From Alkalinema sp. FACHB-956 (GTDB lineage: Bacteria > Cyanobacteriota > Cyanobacteriia > Leptolyngbyales > Leptolyngbyaceae), in contig NZ_JACJRC010000009.1 in assembly GCF_014697025.1 (NCBI RefSeq), positions 1 to 64,000 of the forward strand: a DNA stretch of 64,000 nt, written 5' to 3'. The notes below the pieces were generated by a model. The model saw nothing but the letters and a program-made list of their open reading frames with translations. It searched no databases and was not told the origin of the DNA. Below are positions 45,010 to 53,851 of the stretch, one piece after another. A program made the translations under genes and the position numbers. The number at the start of each line of letters is the position of its first letter. The first letter of the stretch is position 1.

Positions 45010-45765
45010 ATGAGTCAGGTTCCTCGACGTATTGTGATTGGTGATGTGCACGGCCACTACGATGGGCTGATGCAGCTGTTTGAGACGCTTGCACCCACGA
45101 CTCTCGATGAAATTTATTTCTTGGGAGACCTGATCGATCGTGGCCCCAAGAGCGCTCAAGTAGTGGAATTTGTGCGCAATCATGGTTATGGCTGTGTTTT
45201 AGGCAACCATGAGCAAATGCTCCTGGAATCGTTTCCCCAGGGCCAGGTATTTGCCCCTGCTCTCCAAGCATGGCTCCAGAGTGGGGGGAAGGCCACCATG
45301 GCCAGCTATGAAAATGCTGAAACTCTTTTGGATCACTTGGGTTGGTTGCAAACGTTACCCACGTATTTGGATTTAGGGGATCTCTGGCTCGTCCATGCCG
45401 GGGTTCATCCGGAAATCCCCCTCCAGCAACAGACACCCCATCAATTCTGCTGGATCCGTGAGGAATTCCACACTATCCTGCGTCCTTACTTCCCTGACAA
45501 ATTAATTATCACTGGGCACACCATCACCTTTACCTTCTCAGGGGTGTCTCCGGGGGAGATTGTGGGAGGTAATGGTTGGCTGGATATTGATACGGGAGCC
45601 TACCATCCCAAAAGTGGTTGGCTAACGGCTTTGGATACGACTGCCCAAAAGGTCTATCAAGTCAACGTTCAAACCCTGGCAGTTCGGGTGAGACCCCTCG
45701 CGGAAATGCTGGTGCAAATTCAGCCAGAGTCCATGAGTCGGCGACGATCGGTGCTGGTTCTTTAG
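45010..45765 (+). CDS. PPP-type serine/threonine phosphatase-like protein
   Basis: A 251-residue calcineurin-like metallophosphoesterase. The PPP signature is complete: IGDVHGHYDGLM at residues 9-20, FLGDLIDRGPKS near 38 and VLGNHEQMLL near 66, followed by His-bearing LVHAGVHPE and ITGHTITF. The size and motifs match small bacterial PPP phosphatases (PrpA-like); diadenosine polyphosphatase activity is also possible in this family. Monocistronic, preceded by a T-rich leader. Confidence 0.88.
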   Translation: MSQVPRRIVIGDVHGHYDGLMQLFETLAPTTLDEIYFLGDLIDRGPKSAQVVEFVRNHGYGCVLGNHEQMLLESFPQGQVFAPALQAWLQSGGKATMASYENAETLLDHLGWLQTLPTYLDLGDLWLVHAGVHPEIPLQQQTPHQFCWIREEFHTILRPYFPDKLIITGHTITFTFSGVSPGEIVGGNGWLDIDTGAYHPKSGWLTALDTTAQKVYQVNVQTLAVRVRPLAEMLVQIQPESMSRRRSVLVL

Positions 45766-45865
45766 CAGCTTTCCCGACCACTCAAGCCGTTCTGGACGAC
45801 CGTGCCCAACCTCTGACAACGGCATTTTAAATCTGACAACTGGATTTTTAAGCGACGACTTTTTT

Positions 45866-45909
45866 AAGCGGCGACATTATGAACCGAAAGGCCCCTAATG
45901 TCGCCGCTT
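45866..45909. terminator. hairpin between convergent genes
   Basis: A 14-bp perfect stem (45866-45879 and 45896-45909) with a 16-nt loop lies between the phosphatase and M48 genes. A T-run precedes rather than follows it on the + strand, so it is only terminator-like. Confidence 0.5.
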
Positions 45910-45946
45910 GCCTATTGCAATGGCTAGAACGATCGCGGGATCAGAG

Positions 45947-46792
45947 CTATCGCAGAGCTTGCAGTTTAGATTTATAGCCCGCTCCATCGAGGCCATCTTT
46001 GCCATTGGTAGGAGCTTTATCAATTTGTTTCTTCAGTTCTGCAACCCGATCGGCGGTGTTAGGGTGGGTGCTCAGGAAGGTGGGAATGCTGGATTTGCCA
46101 CTGAGCAACTTTTGCATAAAGGCTACCATTTCCGATTGGGCATACCCTGCTTTGCTCAGGTTAATCAAGCCCCGGCGATCGGCATCAAATTCATCCCGGC
46201 GGCTGTGGGGACGGCGGAGCGCCAACTCTACACCAATTTGTACAGCGGCACTCCTTTTCAGTCCTGCCGCCCCAATCAAACCTTGGGCAACTGCGGCCTC
46301 TCTCATTTGCTTCAGGGCGTGCTTCCCGGTAATGTGGCCAATTTCATGGCCAATCACACTGGCTAGTTGGGCTTCATTGTCGGCTGTCTTTAACAGCCCC
46401 TTGTTGACATAGACAAAGCCCCCTGCGGTGGCAAAGGCATTGATCCCATCGTCGTCCACAACTTGGAAGGTGTAGGGCAGATTCGGTCGATCGCTTTTGG
46501 TGGCGAGCCGTTGACCAATTTGATTCACGTAGTTAGTCACTTCAGCATTTCTGAGAATGCGGACTTCCTGGGTCACTTGGTCATTAATTTGTTTGCCCAG
46601 TTCCACTTCCTGCTTATCGGACATACTGGACAGTTGAACGACTTGGATCCCTTTAATGATCAGTTCAGCCCAGTTTAAAGCATGGGATACGGTCGGTGTT
46701 GCCAGAGTAAAGGTCACTGCGGACAGCAGAGCCAGCACCGGATAGAACCAACGACGGGGATAATAACGACGATTGAGCTTAGTACCTAACAT
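45947..46792 (-). CDS. M48-family metalloprotease
   Basis: A 281-residue secreted or membrane-anchored zinc protease. A signal/anchor lies at about 15-38 (WFYPVLALLSAVTFTLATPTV). The HExxH site is in SVIGHEIGHITGKHALKQ near residue 150, and the downstream Glu is in RRDEFDADRRGLINLSKAG. The pattern (M48, BepA/LoiP-like) suggests protein quality control in the periplasm. There are no TPR repeats, so it is the short form. Confidence 0.88.
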   Translation of the reverse strand: MLGTKLNRRYYPRRWFYPVLALLSAVTFTLATPTVSHALNWAELIIKGIQVVQLSSMSDKQEVELGKQINDQVTQEVRILRNAEVTNYVNQIGQRLATKSDRPNLPYTFQVVDDDGINAFATAGGFVYVNKGLLKTADNEAQLASVIGHEIGHITGKHALKQMREAAVAQGLIGAAGLKRSAAVQIGVELALRRPHSRRDEFDADRRGLINLSKAGYAQSEMVAFMQKLLSGKSSIPTFLSTHPNTADRVAELKKQIDKAPTNGKDGLDGAGYKSKLQALR

Positions 46793-47182
46793 GGGTCACC
46801 CGAGCAAATTTCTAGTAAGGGAGGGCTAGATGAAGGGATTATTACGACTGGAAGCAGTAGAGGCTATGACTCATTGCTTGAATTGTTTGGAATCCTTGAG
46901 AGGCAATTTAGGCAATTATCAATTTAGGCAATTATTTAGGCAATTATGTTGTGAGACGCGATCGACGCTGACTTAGTTTCAGGAATTACCAAGTTTCAGG
47001 AATTACCAGTTCAGGAATCCCCGGTTCAAGAATCCCCAGTTCAAGAATCCCCAAGTTTGTCATGCAGCGCTCATGCTCCCCGATCATGGTAATCTGTCTC
47101 ATGACGATCGGCGATGAATGCTACAAAAGGCTTAATTTCTTGCCCAGCGTGGTTTCCGCCTTCCTCTTCAAGGATTTCCGGT
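46793..47182. other. repeat-rich spacer
   Basis: About 390 bp between divergent genes. It carries AATTTAGGCAATTAT-type repeats (about 46905-46946) and then the TTCAGGAAT-type array annotated separately. No gene was seen. Confidence 0.5.
46975..47053. repeat. 15-17-bp imperfect tandem array
   Basis: Five units of the form AGTTTCAGGAATTACC / AGTTCAAGAATCCCC run from 46975 to 47053. The later three units are 15 bp and nearly identical. They resemble a tRNA T-arm sequence by chance, but no tRNA fold exists. Confidence 0.75.
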
Positions 47183-47686
47183 ATGGCTATTCTCGATTCC
47201 CAAGGGCGCTTATTTGGTAAGTTCAGCATCCTCGATGTGGGTGCGGCGCTGATTATTTTGATGGTCATTGGCGGCATCTTCCTACTTCCAGGTAAAACCA
47301 GTAGTTTTGCCCAAGGTACCCCGATCGAAGTGGATGTTTTGGTGCGGGGCCTCAGTTCTGCGACCCCCAAGGAACTGCTCAAGGAAGGACAACGGATTAA
47401 CGTCATCATTCGGAATGAGCCATCGGGTTCGGTTGACTTGAAAAAAGTAGAATTTCTCTCCCGAACAGTCGCTGTTTCTCAACCAGATGGATCTGTTAAA
47501 GCCTTGCCCGATCCCCGGCCAGAGATGGCATTTTCTAACGATCTGCGCCTAACGCTGGCTGGAAATGCCAAGATGACAGAAGATGGGCCGGTGTTTGGGA
47601 ACAAGAAAGTCAAAGTGGGTACTTCCTTGGAACTAGAAGGCCCGGAGTACAACTTCAACAGCACTGTGATTGCCATTCGCAAATAA
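47183..47686 (+). CDS. DUF4330 membrane-anchored protein
   Basis: A 167-residue protein of the DUF4330 family. It begins AILDSQGRLFGKFSILDVGA and has one membrane span (ALIILMVIGGIFLLP, about residues 19-34) with a periplasmic C-terminal domain (VDVLVRGLSSATPKELLKEG; LRLTLAGNAKMTEDGPVFGN). The ATG at 47183 is preferred to one at 47114 because AAGGA precedes it and family members start at this point. It is followed after 52 bp by a membrane protein gene on the same strand, so the two may form an operon. Function unknown. Confidence 0.85.
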   Translation: MAILDSQGRLFGKFSILDVGAALIILMVIGGIFLLPGKTSSFAQGTPIEVDVLVRGLSSATPKELLKEGQRINVIIRNEPSGSVDLKKVEFLSRTVAVSQPDGSVKALPDPRPEMAFSNDLRLTLAGNAKMTEDGPVFGNKKVKVGTSLELEGPEYNFNSTVIAIRK

Positions 47687-47738
47687 GCACTTTAAACAAG
47701 CGCTTTGCCCTTTACTTATTCTCTCTAGGAGATCTATC

Positions 47739-48707
47739 GTGGCCCCCGCTTCCCGATCGCATACCCAGCAGTTTCTGCGCCACTTGCTAAGGGAGATTGC
47801 TGAACTGGAAATTTCGCCTCAGGTACTTCAGACGTTGCAGCGTAAGTGGTTGTCTGGAGCCAAGGGATGGAGTTTGGTGGCGGTGGGCACCACGGCGTTG
47901 ATCTTTTGGAATGGTCGGTTGGTACTGGCCACGACGATCGGGGCGGCAGTCATGATGGCTGTCTACTATGGCCAAACCTCCTGGCAAAATTCCGCTTGGC
48001 AGCAGCAGCTTGCCACTTGGAAATCCACGTTAGCGGGCTGGAACAAGACGTTTCTGTTAGCAGCGGCTAGTGGCGTTGGGGCAACGTTTTTGGCTTACCT
48101 GGGCTTTGCAGTCTGGGCGGAAACGGAGCAGCACTGGGTGGCCACGGCTCTGTTGTTACAGGGCATGACCTCGCTGGGACTGCTGGGACTCGGGCTAGGG
48201 CAGCGGGTGAAGCTGACGCCCGATCGCCCAGCGTTGAATTATTCAGATTGGATCCACAAGCTGGTCGATGCCGATGCAGTACGGCGACTGATGGCGGTAC
48301 GGGAGCTAACAGCGGCGATCGCGGCTCAAACCTTAACGCCAGAACAAACCCGCCAAGTCGCGGACTATTTCCGGTTAATGCTGAATCAAGAATCGGAGGA
48401 AATCATTCTAGAAGAGGTCTGGCAAGGACTCCAAGCCATTAGCCAGAGCCAAGCCTTGACCGATCGGCAGCAACTGGATCAGCAACACCTGAATCAGCAA
48501 CAGATAAATCAGCAACAGATAGATCAGCAACAACTATCGCCCAGTGCGCTGCAATCCTTACAGACTGTAGCGCAGCCGATCCAGCAGCCTGCTGATACAG
48601 AACCGCTACTAGAACTCTCTCCAGCGGAAATCTTAGAAGAGCAGCCCATCTCGGTGAGTCCGAAGAAACGCCAGAGACGGGCGGTGTTAATGGAAGATGA
48701 GGGTTAG
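47739..48707 (+). CDS. multi-span membrane protein, unknown function
   Basis: A 322-residue protein from a GTG at 47739, chosen because AGGAG lies 8 bases upstream; an ATG-type start at 47670 would overlap the previous gene. There are four probable membrane spans in two pairs (about 42-80 and 105-155; AVGTTALIFWNGRLVLATTIG, FLLAAASGVGATFLAYLGFA). A soluble helical domain follows (VRRLMAVRELTAAIAAQTL, PEQTRQVADYFRLML), like an ARM/HEAT-type segment. A Gln-rich stretch (about 246-272) comes from repeats of CAGCAA(C/A). It resembles proteins conserved in cyanobacteria; no function known to me. Confidence 0.7.
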   Translation: MAPASRSHTQQFLRHLLREIAELEISPQVLQTLQRKWLSGAKGWSLVAVGTTALIFWNGRLVLATTIGAAVMMAVYYGQTSWQNSAWQQQLATWKSTLAGWNKTFLLAAASGVGATFLAYLGFAVWAETEQHWVATALLLQGMTSLGLLGLGLGQRVKLTPDRPALNYSDWIHKLVDADAVRRLMAVRELTAAIAAQTLTPEQTRQVADYFRLMLNQESEEIILEEVWQGLQAISQSQALTDRQQLDQQHLNQQQINQQQIDQQQLSPSALQSLQTVAQPIQQPADTEPLLELSPAEILEEQPISVSPKKRQRRAVLMEDEG

Positions 48708-48719
48708 GCTGTCAGGGAA

Positions 48720-50129
48720 TTATGACTGCCATTCCGTGTGGAAGACCCCTGCTTTGTCGATCCGTTCGTAGGTGTGCGCCCCGAAGTAATCGCGCTGGGC
48801 TTGGGTCAGGTTTTGCGGTAGGCGATCGCGGCGGTAGCTGTCGAAGTAATCCAACGATGCACTGAAGGCCGGAACTGCGATCCCAGACTTGGCCGCTTCG
48901 ATAATCACATCCCGCCAAGCGGACTGGCGATCGAGGATGCTTTGCTTGAACTCCGGAGCCAGCAACAGGTTGGCCAGATTGGGATCCTCACTAAAGGCCG
49001 CCCGGATCTTGTCTAGGAATCCCGCCCGAATGATGCATCCTCCTTTCCAAATTCGTGCACATTCGCTCAGATTCAAATTGAAGTTGTAGGCCGTGGACGC
49101 CGCGCTGAGCAACGCCATGCCCTGGGCGTAGGAACACATCTTGGAGCAGTAAAGCGCGTCCCGGACCTTATCCACAAAGGCCGCTTGATCTCCGGTAAAG
49201 CTCGCGATCGGGCCCGAGAGAATTTGCGCTGCGCTGACCCGTTCCTGCTTGATGGAAGAGAGGATCCGCGCATTCACCGCTGCGGTAATCGTCGGGATCG
49301 CCACCCCTAGTTCCAGGGCATTATTCACCGTCCAGCGTCCGGTGCCCTTTTGCCCTGCGGCATCCAGGATCACTTCCACGAGCGGCTTGCCGGATCCGTT
49401 GTCCGACTTGCGGAAAATATCAGCGGTGATCTCGATGAGATAGGAATTTAATTCATCGGTGGCATTCCAGGCAGAAAAGACCTCGTGTAGCTGCTCCCCG
49501 TTTAAGCCGGCCACGTTTTTCAGCAGGTCGTAGGCTTCAGCGATCAACTGCATATCGCCGTACTCGATGCCGTTGTGCACCATCTTGACGTAGTGGCCCG
49601 CACCGCCGGGGCCAATGTAGGTGACGCAGGGGCCATCGTCTACCTGGGCCGCAATTTTGGTCAGAATCGGTTCTAGGTATTGGTAGGCACTCTTCGTTCC
49701 CCCCGGCATCAAGCTCGGCCCATTCAGTGCCCCTTCTTCGCCGCCGCTGACGCCCATGCCAATAAAGGTGAACTTGGCCGATTCCAAGTCCTTGGCTCGC
49801 CGCTCGGTGTCCGTAAACAGCGAATTTCCTCCGTCAATTAAAATATCGCCTTCATCCAGCAGCGGCTTGAGTTGTTCAATCACTGCATCCACGGGTGCAC
49901 CCGCCTTCACCATAATCAAGATCTTGCGGGGGCGCTCCAGCAAACCCACAAATTCTTCCAGGGTGTATCCCGCTTTCACATTCTTGCCCACGGCCCTTGT
50001 GGCCATGAATTCGTCGGTTTTTTCCCGACTGCGGTTGTAGACTGCGATCGGAAATCCGTTGCGCTCAACATTCAGCGCCAAGTTTTCGCCCATCACAGCG
50101 AGTCCAATTACTCCAAAGCTCTGAGTCAT
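48720..50129 (-). CDS. gnd: 6-phosphogluconate dehydrogenase (decarboxylating)
   Basis: It oxidises 6-phosphogluconate to ribulose 5-phosphate and CO2 with NADP, in the oxidative pentose phosphate pathway that supports cyanobacteria in the dark. The 469-residue product has the dinucleotide motif [15 protein letters not shown] at residues 5-19, the signature [21 protein letters not shown], the catalytic Lys in [17 protein letters not shown], and GQKGTGRWT near 260. Length and motifs are standard. Divergent from ycf66 with about 215 bp between. Confidence 0.97.
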   Translation of the reverse strand: MTQSFGVIGLAVMGENLALNVERNGFPIAVYNRSREKTDEFMATRAVGKNVKAGYTLEEFVGLLERPRKILIMVKAGAPVDAVIEQLKPLLDEGDILIDGGNSLFTDTERRAKDLESAKFTFIGMGVSGGEEGALNGPSLMPGGTKSAYQYLEPILTKIAAQVDDGPCVTYIGPGGAGHYVKMVHNGIEYGDMQLIAEAYDLLKNVAGLNGEQLHEVFSAWNATDELNSYLIEITADIFRKSDNGSGKPLVEVILDAAGQKGTGRWTVNNALELGVAIPTITAAVNARILSSIKQERVSAAQILSGPIASFTGDQAAFVDKVRDALYCSKMCSYAQGMALLSAASTAYNFNLNLSECARIWKGGCIIRAGFLDKIRAAFSEDPNLANLLLAPEFKQSILDRQSAWRDVIIEAAKSGIAVPAFSASLDYFDSYRRDRLPQNLTQAQRDYFGAHTYERIDKAGVFHTEWQS

Positions 50130-50344
50130 AAGTTTTGTTTCACTCTATAAACGTTGGGTACGATCGCAATTTAATTTCAGGGTAACGTGCCCTTTATGGG
50201 ACAACGCTGAAGAGAGGATTAAATCTGATCGAGAGAGAAGGTCTATCGGGCGGTTTGGGAACCCTATTTTTCGGAAACCTCTACTGTGCCCCAGAGTCTT
50301 TCCTTCGACATCCTTTAAGAAATGACCGTTTTAGGAGCAGCGAT

Positions 50345-51418
50345 ATGCTGACATATCTTTTAGCATTGGCAGTGGGTCTTAGCAGTCTTGGGCTATACGG
50401 TGCATCTTTTGTTGTACCCGCGATCGCCCGCAAAAATGACATGATTTGGAGCGGGGTAGGGCTGTTCTACGCCCTGGTGCTCTGGGTCTGTGCGGGGCGA
50501 ATTACAGGGGGCGTCTTGCTGGGCCAAATCGCCAGCGTCGCGCTGATCGGTTGGTTGGGCTGGCAGGCCATGCAGGCTCGCTGGGAGGATGTACCGGAAG
50601 ATCAACGGGCTAGTGCTGAAAAAGTGTCACAAATTCGCGATCGTATTCAGGGCTTAGTGGATCCTGAGAGCTTAAATAAACTGAAGGATCAAGCTCAAGG
50701 GGCTTTCAGTAAAGTCCAAGAAAAGGTTCAGGAAGTTGCCAGCAAGGTGGACAGCGATAAAACGGATACCTCCAGCGAGGCTTCTACTGAGGCTTCTACT
50801 ACGGTTGTAGAAAAACCTCTAACCCGAGAAGATTTTGCTAAGCCGCCGATCGTTCAAGACGCTTCCAATGGGCCGTCCAATCGCGAGGGAAAAGCTAGTT
50901 CATTTGGATCCATGCTGGACAAGGCAAAATCCTTTGCGGGAGGACTCAGCACACCGAAGAACAAGGAAACCTACGTGCGGAAGGATTTCCAGGAGAAGGA
51001 GCCTCCAGTAACCGATGTGGATGATGACTTCGATTTTGGTGAGGTGTCGGAGAAAGCGAGTGAAGTCAGCGAAGCCATCGCGGACAGCCTCAAAGACACT
51101 GGGGCAACCCTGCAAGCAAAAGCCAGCGACACTGCCGAAGCCGTCCAAGAGGTCGTGACGGAAAAAGTGGAGCAGGGGGCAACCACCGTTGAGGCGATCG
51201 TGGAAACTGTGGTGGAGCAAGTAGATACCGCAGTTGAGGGGATAGCGGACGTTGTGGAAGAAACGAGCGAGGCCGTACAAGACAGCGAGGCCGTACAAGA
51301 CAAAGTACAGGACAAACTGGAGGATGTTGCGGAAGCGGCTCAAGACGTCGTGGCTGAGGTGGTGGAAGAACAACCTAACCTGAAACGTCCTAAACCTCGA
51401 TCCCAGGATGAAGCGTAA
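50345..51418 (+). CDS. ycf66: Ycf66 family protein with long acidic tail
   Basis: The first 85 residues are the Ycf66 domain known from cyanobacteria and plastids: three hydrophobic segments (LTYLLALAVGLSSLGLYGA, WSGVGLFYALVLWVCAG, GQIASVALIGWLGW), then WEDVPEDQR. The start at ATG 50345 is set by AGGAG upstream; the frame extends to 50255 without support. The remaining 270 residues are hydrophilic, Glu/Asp/Val/Ala-rich and probably coiled coil, with heptad-like repeats (ASDTAEAVQEVVTEKVEQ; VETVVEQVDTAVEGIADVV; SEAVQD repeated). Family function is unknown; it is probably a thylakoid or plasma membrane protein. Confidence 0.85.
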   Translation: MLTYLLALAVGLSSLGLYGASFVVPAIARKNDMIWSGVGLFYALVLWVCAGRITGGVLLGQIASVALIGWLGWQAMQARWEDVPEDQRASAEKVSQIRDRIQGLVDPESLNKLKDQAQGAFSKVQEKVQEVASKVDSDKTDTSSEASTEASTTVVEKPLTREDFAKPPIVQDASNGPSNREGKASSFGSMLDKAKSFAGGLSTPKNKETYVRKDFQEKEPPVTDVDDDFDFGEVSEKASEVSEAIADSLKDTGATLQAKASDTAEAVQEVVTEKVEQGATTVEAIVETVVEQVDTAVEGIADVVEETSEAVQDSEAVQDKVQDKLEDVAEAAQDVVAEVVEEQPNLKRPKPRSQDEA

Positions 51419-51499
51419 TCTGCCACTGTAGCGTGAAGGCTCACAACGGATCCTTTGTCTGTGAGGGCTAATCGGTTTAGCGAATTCCATTGACCAAAC

Positions 51500-51537
51500 A
51501 GGAGGGCCGATCGAACCAAGATTCGATCGGCCCTCCT
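51500..51537. terminator. 16-bp perfect hairpin after ycf66
   Basis: Arms at 51500-51515 and 51522-51537 form a 16-bp stem with a 6-nt loop and a CGATCG core, between ycf66 and the convergent secreted protein gene. The following bases (AGTTTCAC) are only weakly T-rich. Confidence 0.7.
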
Positions 51538-51657
51538 AGTTTCACGGCCTATGATTTCACAGCTGACTCCCTTCCTGCCGTCTTGCGACCGGATTGACGC
51601 GGTGCAGCCAGTAGAACAAGTAGGACAGTTAGTAGGACGCAGGACTGACTACCAGGA

Positions 51658-52041
51658 CTAATTAGCAGGGCACTCGTTGGCTCGCAGTCCATCAAAAATT
51701 GTGGTGACACGATCGACGGCGGCTACAAAGCCTGAGCGATCCATGGCATGCCACGCTTGATCCATCTCTTCGACTGCATCATAGAGCGCCTGGTTACCTT
51801 CAATCTTAGCGGCATCAGACAATGCATCCACGACCGATCGCAGGGCTTTATCTTCCGGGCTGTCTTGTTTGATTTCCACGCCGGATTCCATGGCATCGGA
51901 CAGTTCGTCTAAACTATTAGCCATTTCTACTAGATCATCACAGGCAAATTTTTCGGCTCTGGCTGGACTTGCCAAGGGCACCAGCAGAGAACCCACCATC
52001 AACCCAGCGATAACCAATCTCGGCAAAACACGCATCGTCAT
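51658..52041 (-). CDS. small secreted helical protein, unknown function
   Basis: A 127-residue protein with a Sec signal peptide (VLPRLVIAGLMVGSLLVPLA, cut after SPARA). The mature part of about 98 residues is acidic and helical (VEMANSLDELSDAMESGVEI; YDAVEEMDQAWHAMDRSGF) with one Cys near each end (KFACDD; NECPAN), which could form a disulfide. It resembles cyanobacterial secreted proteins without known role. Monocistronic, convergent with ycf66. Confidence 0.7.
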   Translation of the reverse strand: MTMRVLPRLVIAGLMVGSLLVPLASPARAEKFACDDLVEMANSLDELSDAMESGVEIKQDSPEDKALRSVVDALSDAAKIEGNQALYDAVEEMDQAWHAMDRSGFVAAVDRVTTIFDGLRANECPAN

Positions 52042-52352
52042 AGAATTCCTTAAAGTGCATTTTGAGGGATCTAAGCGAAGATGATCCCTACGGTTCTAAG
52101 GTGGTTATAGGCCAGGGTAAATTGGCTCGTCACCCGTAGAACTGCTGTTTATTTTGTTGCGATCGTAAAAGCTGAGGTGATGAATAACTGTCCGATCAAT
52201 AACTGTCAACTGTGGCTACTCAATATCATGGTCACTGATAATGATGACTGAGGCAATGATGACTGAGGCAACTTTTGTGCAGTCTGTACGATCAAACGAG
52301 ATTCTCTGTGCAAAAAGTCACCTTCTACACTGTGTATAACTGGAGGGATCCC
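52042..52352. other. divergent spacer with short repeats
   Basis: About 310 bp. ATAACTGTC and GATGACTGAGGCAA(T/C) each recur nearby (about 52180-52270). No gene was seen. The TGGAGGGATCCC ribosome-binding site of the Uma2 gene is at its right end. Confidence 0.45.
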
Positions 52353-52946
52353 ATGGTCGCAGCAAGAGAGAACGATCGGTACTTTACGCCGGAAGAGTAT
52401 TTCGCCTGGGAAGCGCAGCAGTTAGAGCGGCACGAGCTCATTGATGGTCGCGTTTATGCGATGGCGGGTGGAACTCAAAATCATAGTGCGATTAAGTTGA
52501 ATATCGTTACTTTAGTGAAATCCCATTTGCGAGGTAGTCAGTGCAATGTTTTTAATTCAGATTTAAAGGTTAATATTCTCAATACGCCTAACTATACTTA
52601 TCCTGATCTCAGTGTGACTTGTGACGATCGTGATCGGGAGAATGCCTTTTATATTACTTATCCCTGTTTAATTGTGGAGGTTTTGTCGAGTAGTACTGAA
52701 GCGTACGATCGAGGTAAGAAGTTTGAGAAGTATCGCCGCAACCCAAATTTAGTAGATTATGTTTTAGTGAGTTCCGAAGAAATCGCGATCGATATTTACC
52801 ATAAGAATGAGGCAGGTGATTGGCTGATTTTAAGCTATCGATCGGGTGATCTCGTAGAGCTGAAAAGCATTGGTTTAAGTTTACCGATCGAGCAATTTTA
52901 TGAGGAAATTGTGTTTGATATTCAGCATGGAGAAGCAATGTCTTAA
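52353..52946 (+). CDS. Uma2 family (DUF820) putative endonuclease
   Basis: A 197-residue member of the Uma2/DUF820 family, abundant in cyanobacteria and predicted to have a PD-(D/E)XK nuclease fold. Typical elements are RYFTPEEYFAWEAQQLERHE, LIDGRVYAMAGGTQNHSAI, VFNSDLKVNI and YPDLSVTCDDRD, then PCLIVEVLSSSTEAYDRGKK with the E-V-L core, and KFEKYRRNPNLVDYVLVSSE. The ATG at 52353 with AGGGA upstream is used, not the ORF start at 52275. The role of Uma2 proteins is unproven and copy number is usually high. Confidence 0.9.
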   Translation: MVAARENDRYFTPEEYFAWEAQQLERHELIDGRVYAMAGGTQNHSAIKLNIVTLVKSHLRGSQCNVFNSDLKVNILNTPNYTYPDLSVTCDDRDRENAFYITYPCLIVEVLSSSTEAYDRGKKFEKYRRNPNLVDYVLVSSEEIAIDIYHKNEAGDWLILSYRSGDLVELKSIGLSLPIEQFYEEIVFDIQHGEAMS

Positions 52947-53056
52947 TAGATAGGCATCATAGATTTGTTGGGCAGTCTTTTTAGTTTTCAACTATGCTTC
53001 TTCCAGCTTTCTAAAATGTTATTTTTTATGTTTGTAGATCTTACATTGTGTGAGCC

Positions 53057-53848
53057 ATGAGTGATCTCTATTCCCAGTTCCAGGTGTTGCAACTCCAGCG
53101 GGTGAGTGATGGCGCAATCGTACCTGTATTAGATGTGTCTGCATTAGCATCCACTCCTTCACGAGTGTTGGTACTAGTGTGGCCGCAATTGGGAGACTTT
53201 GATAGTGTGGAATATGCCAGTTGGCTAAAGCGGGAACGGGAACTTTTGGAGGCTCGAAAGATTGTCGTTCGCGCGATCGCGATTGGCGATCGTGAAGGAG
53301 GCCAGCGCTTTTGCAATTACACCAATTTTCCATCTGAAAATTTGTTTCTCGATCCCATCGCCTCCATTCATCAAGACTTGGGACTTTATCCGGGGCTAAC
53401 ATTGAAACTTCCAGGGGTGTCTCCGGCGGGGAATGCTTGGGTCAATTTCTTACTCATGTGTGCAGGCATTGGCAGTCCAGGGACGTTGCGGGAGGTGTTT
53501 CGTGGGTATTTAGGCGATCGATCGGCTCCCCAGTTGATTGCGGATGATGAGGTGATTCATGCTAAACCGTTGCCGCCAATTCAGGGACGCTTTTTCCAAA
53601 GGGCGGGGGGCAGTGGGTTTCAGCGGCCCTTTGAACTGGCGACGGTGCGGCTAAAAAATATGGTGGAAGTGCTGGGTCATTGGCAGACCTATGTGCCCGA
53701 TGTGCAATGGATTACCCAACGGGGAGGCACTTTTTTATTTGACAGCGAGGGGACGTTGATTTATGAACACCGCGATCGGGGTATTCTCGGCTTTGCAAAG
53801 AATATGAGCCAGCCATTGTCGTTCTTAGAGTCTTTAGAGCTTTCCTGA
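53057..53848 (+). CDS. peroxiredoxin-like (AhpC/TSA) protein without active Cys
   Basis: A 263-residue protein with a thioredoxin-like layout similar to the AhpC/PRXL2 group: strands RVLVLVWPQLGDFDSVEYAS, KIVVRAIAIGDREGG, ENLFLDPIASIHQDLGLYPG and a late VQWITQRGGTFLFDSEGTLI. The usual peroxidatic CxxC after the first strand is replaced by PQLGDF, so peroxidase activity is not supported. Cys occurs only at RFCNY and LLMCAG. The start at ATG 53057 is the only one near; its upstream region is AT-rich. Convergent with the GarR-type gene, 3 bp apart. Confidence 0.7.
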   Translation: MSDLYSQFQVLQLQRVSDGAIVPVLDVSALASTPSRVLVLVWPQLGDFDSVEYASWLKRERELLEARKIVVRAIAIGDREGGQRFCNYTNFPSENLFLDPIASIHQDLGLYPGLTLKLPGVSPAGNAWVNFLLMCAGIGSPGTLREVFRGYLGDRSAPQLIADDEVIHAKPLPPIQGRFFQRAGGSGFQRPFELATVRLKNMVEVLGHWQTYVPDVQWITQRGGTFLFDSEGTLIYEHRDRGILGFAKNMSQPLSFLESLELS

Positions 53849-53851
53849 AGT

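Noticed and set aside
45866-45909. Strong hairpin considered as a standard terminator
   Set aside because: The T-run is on the wrong side of the stem and the loop is 16 nt; kept only as terminator-like.
46975-47053. GTTCAAGAATCCC units looked like tRNA T-arms
   Set aside because: They are tandem repeats; no acceptor stem, D-arm or anticodon arm surrounds them.
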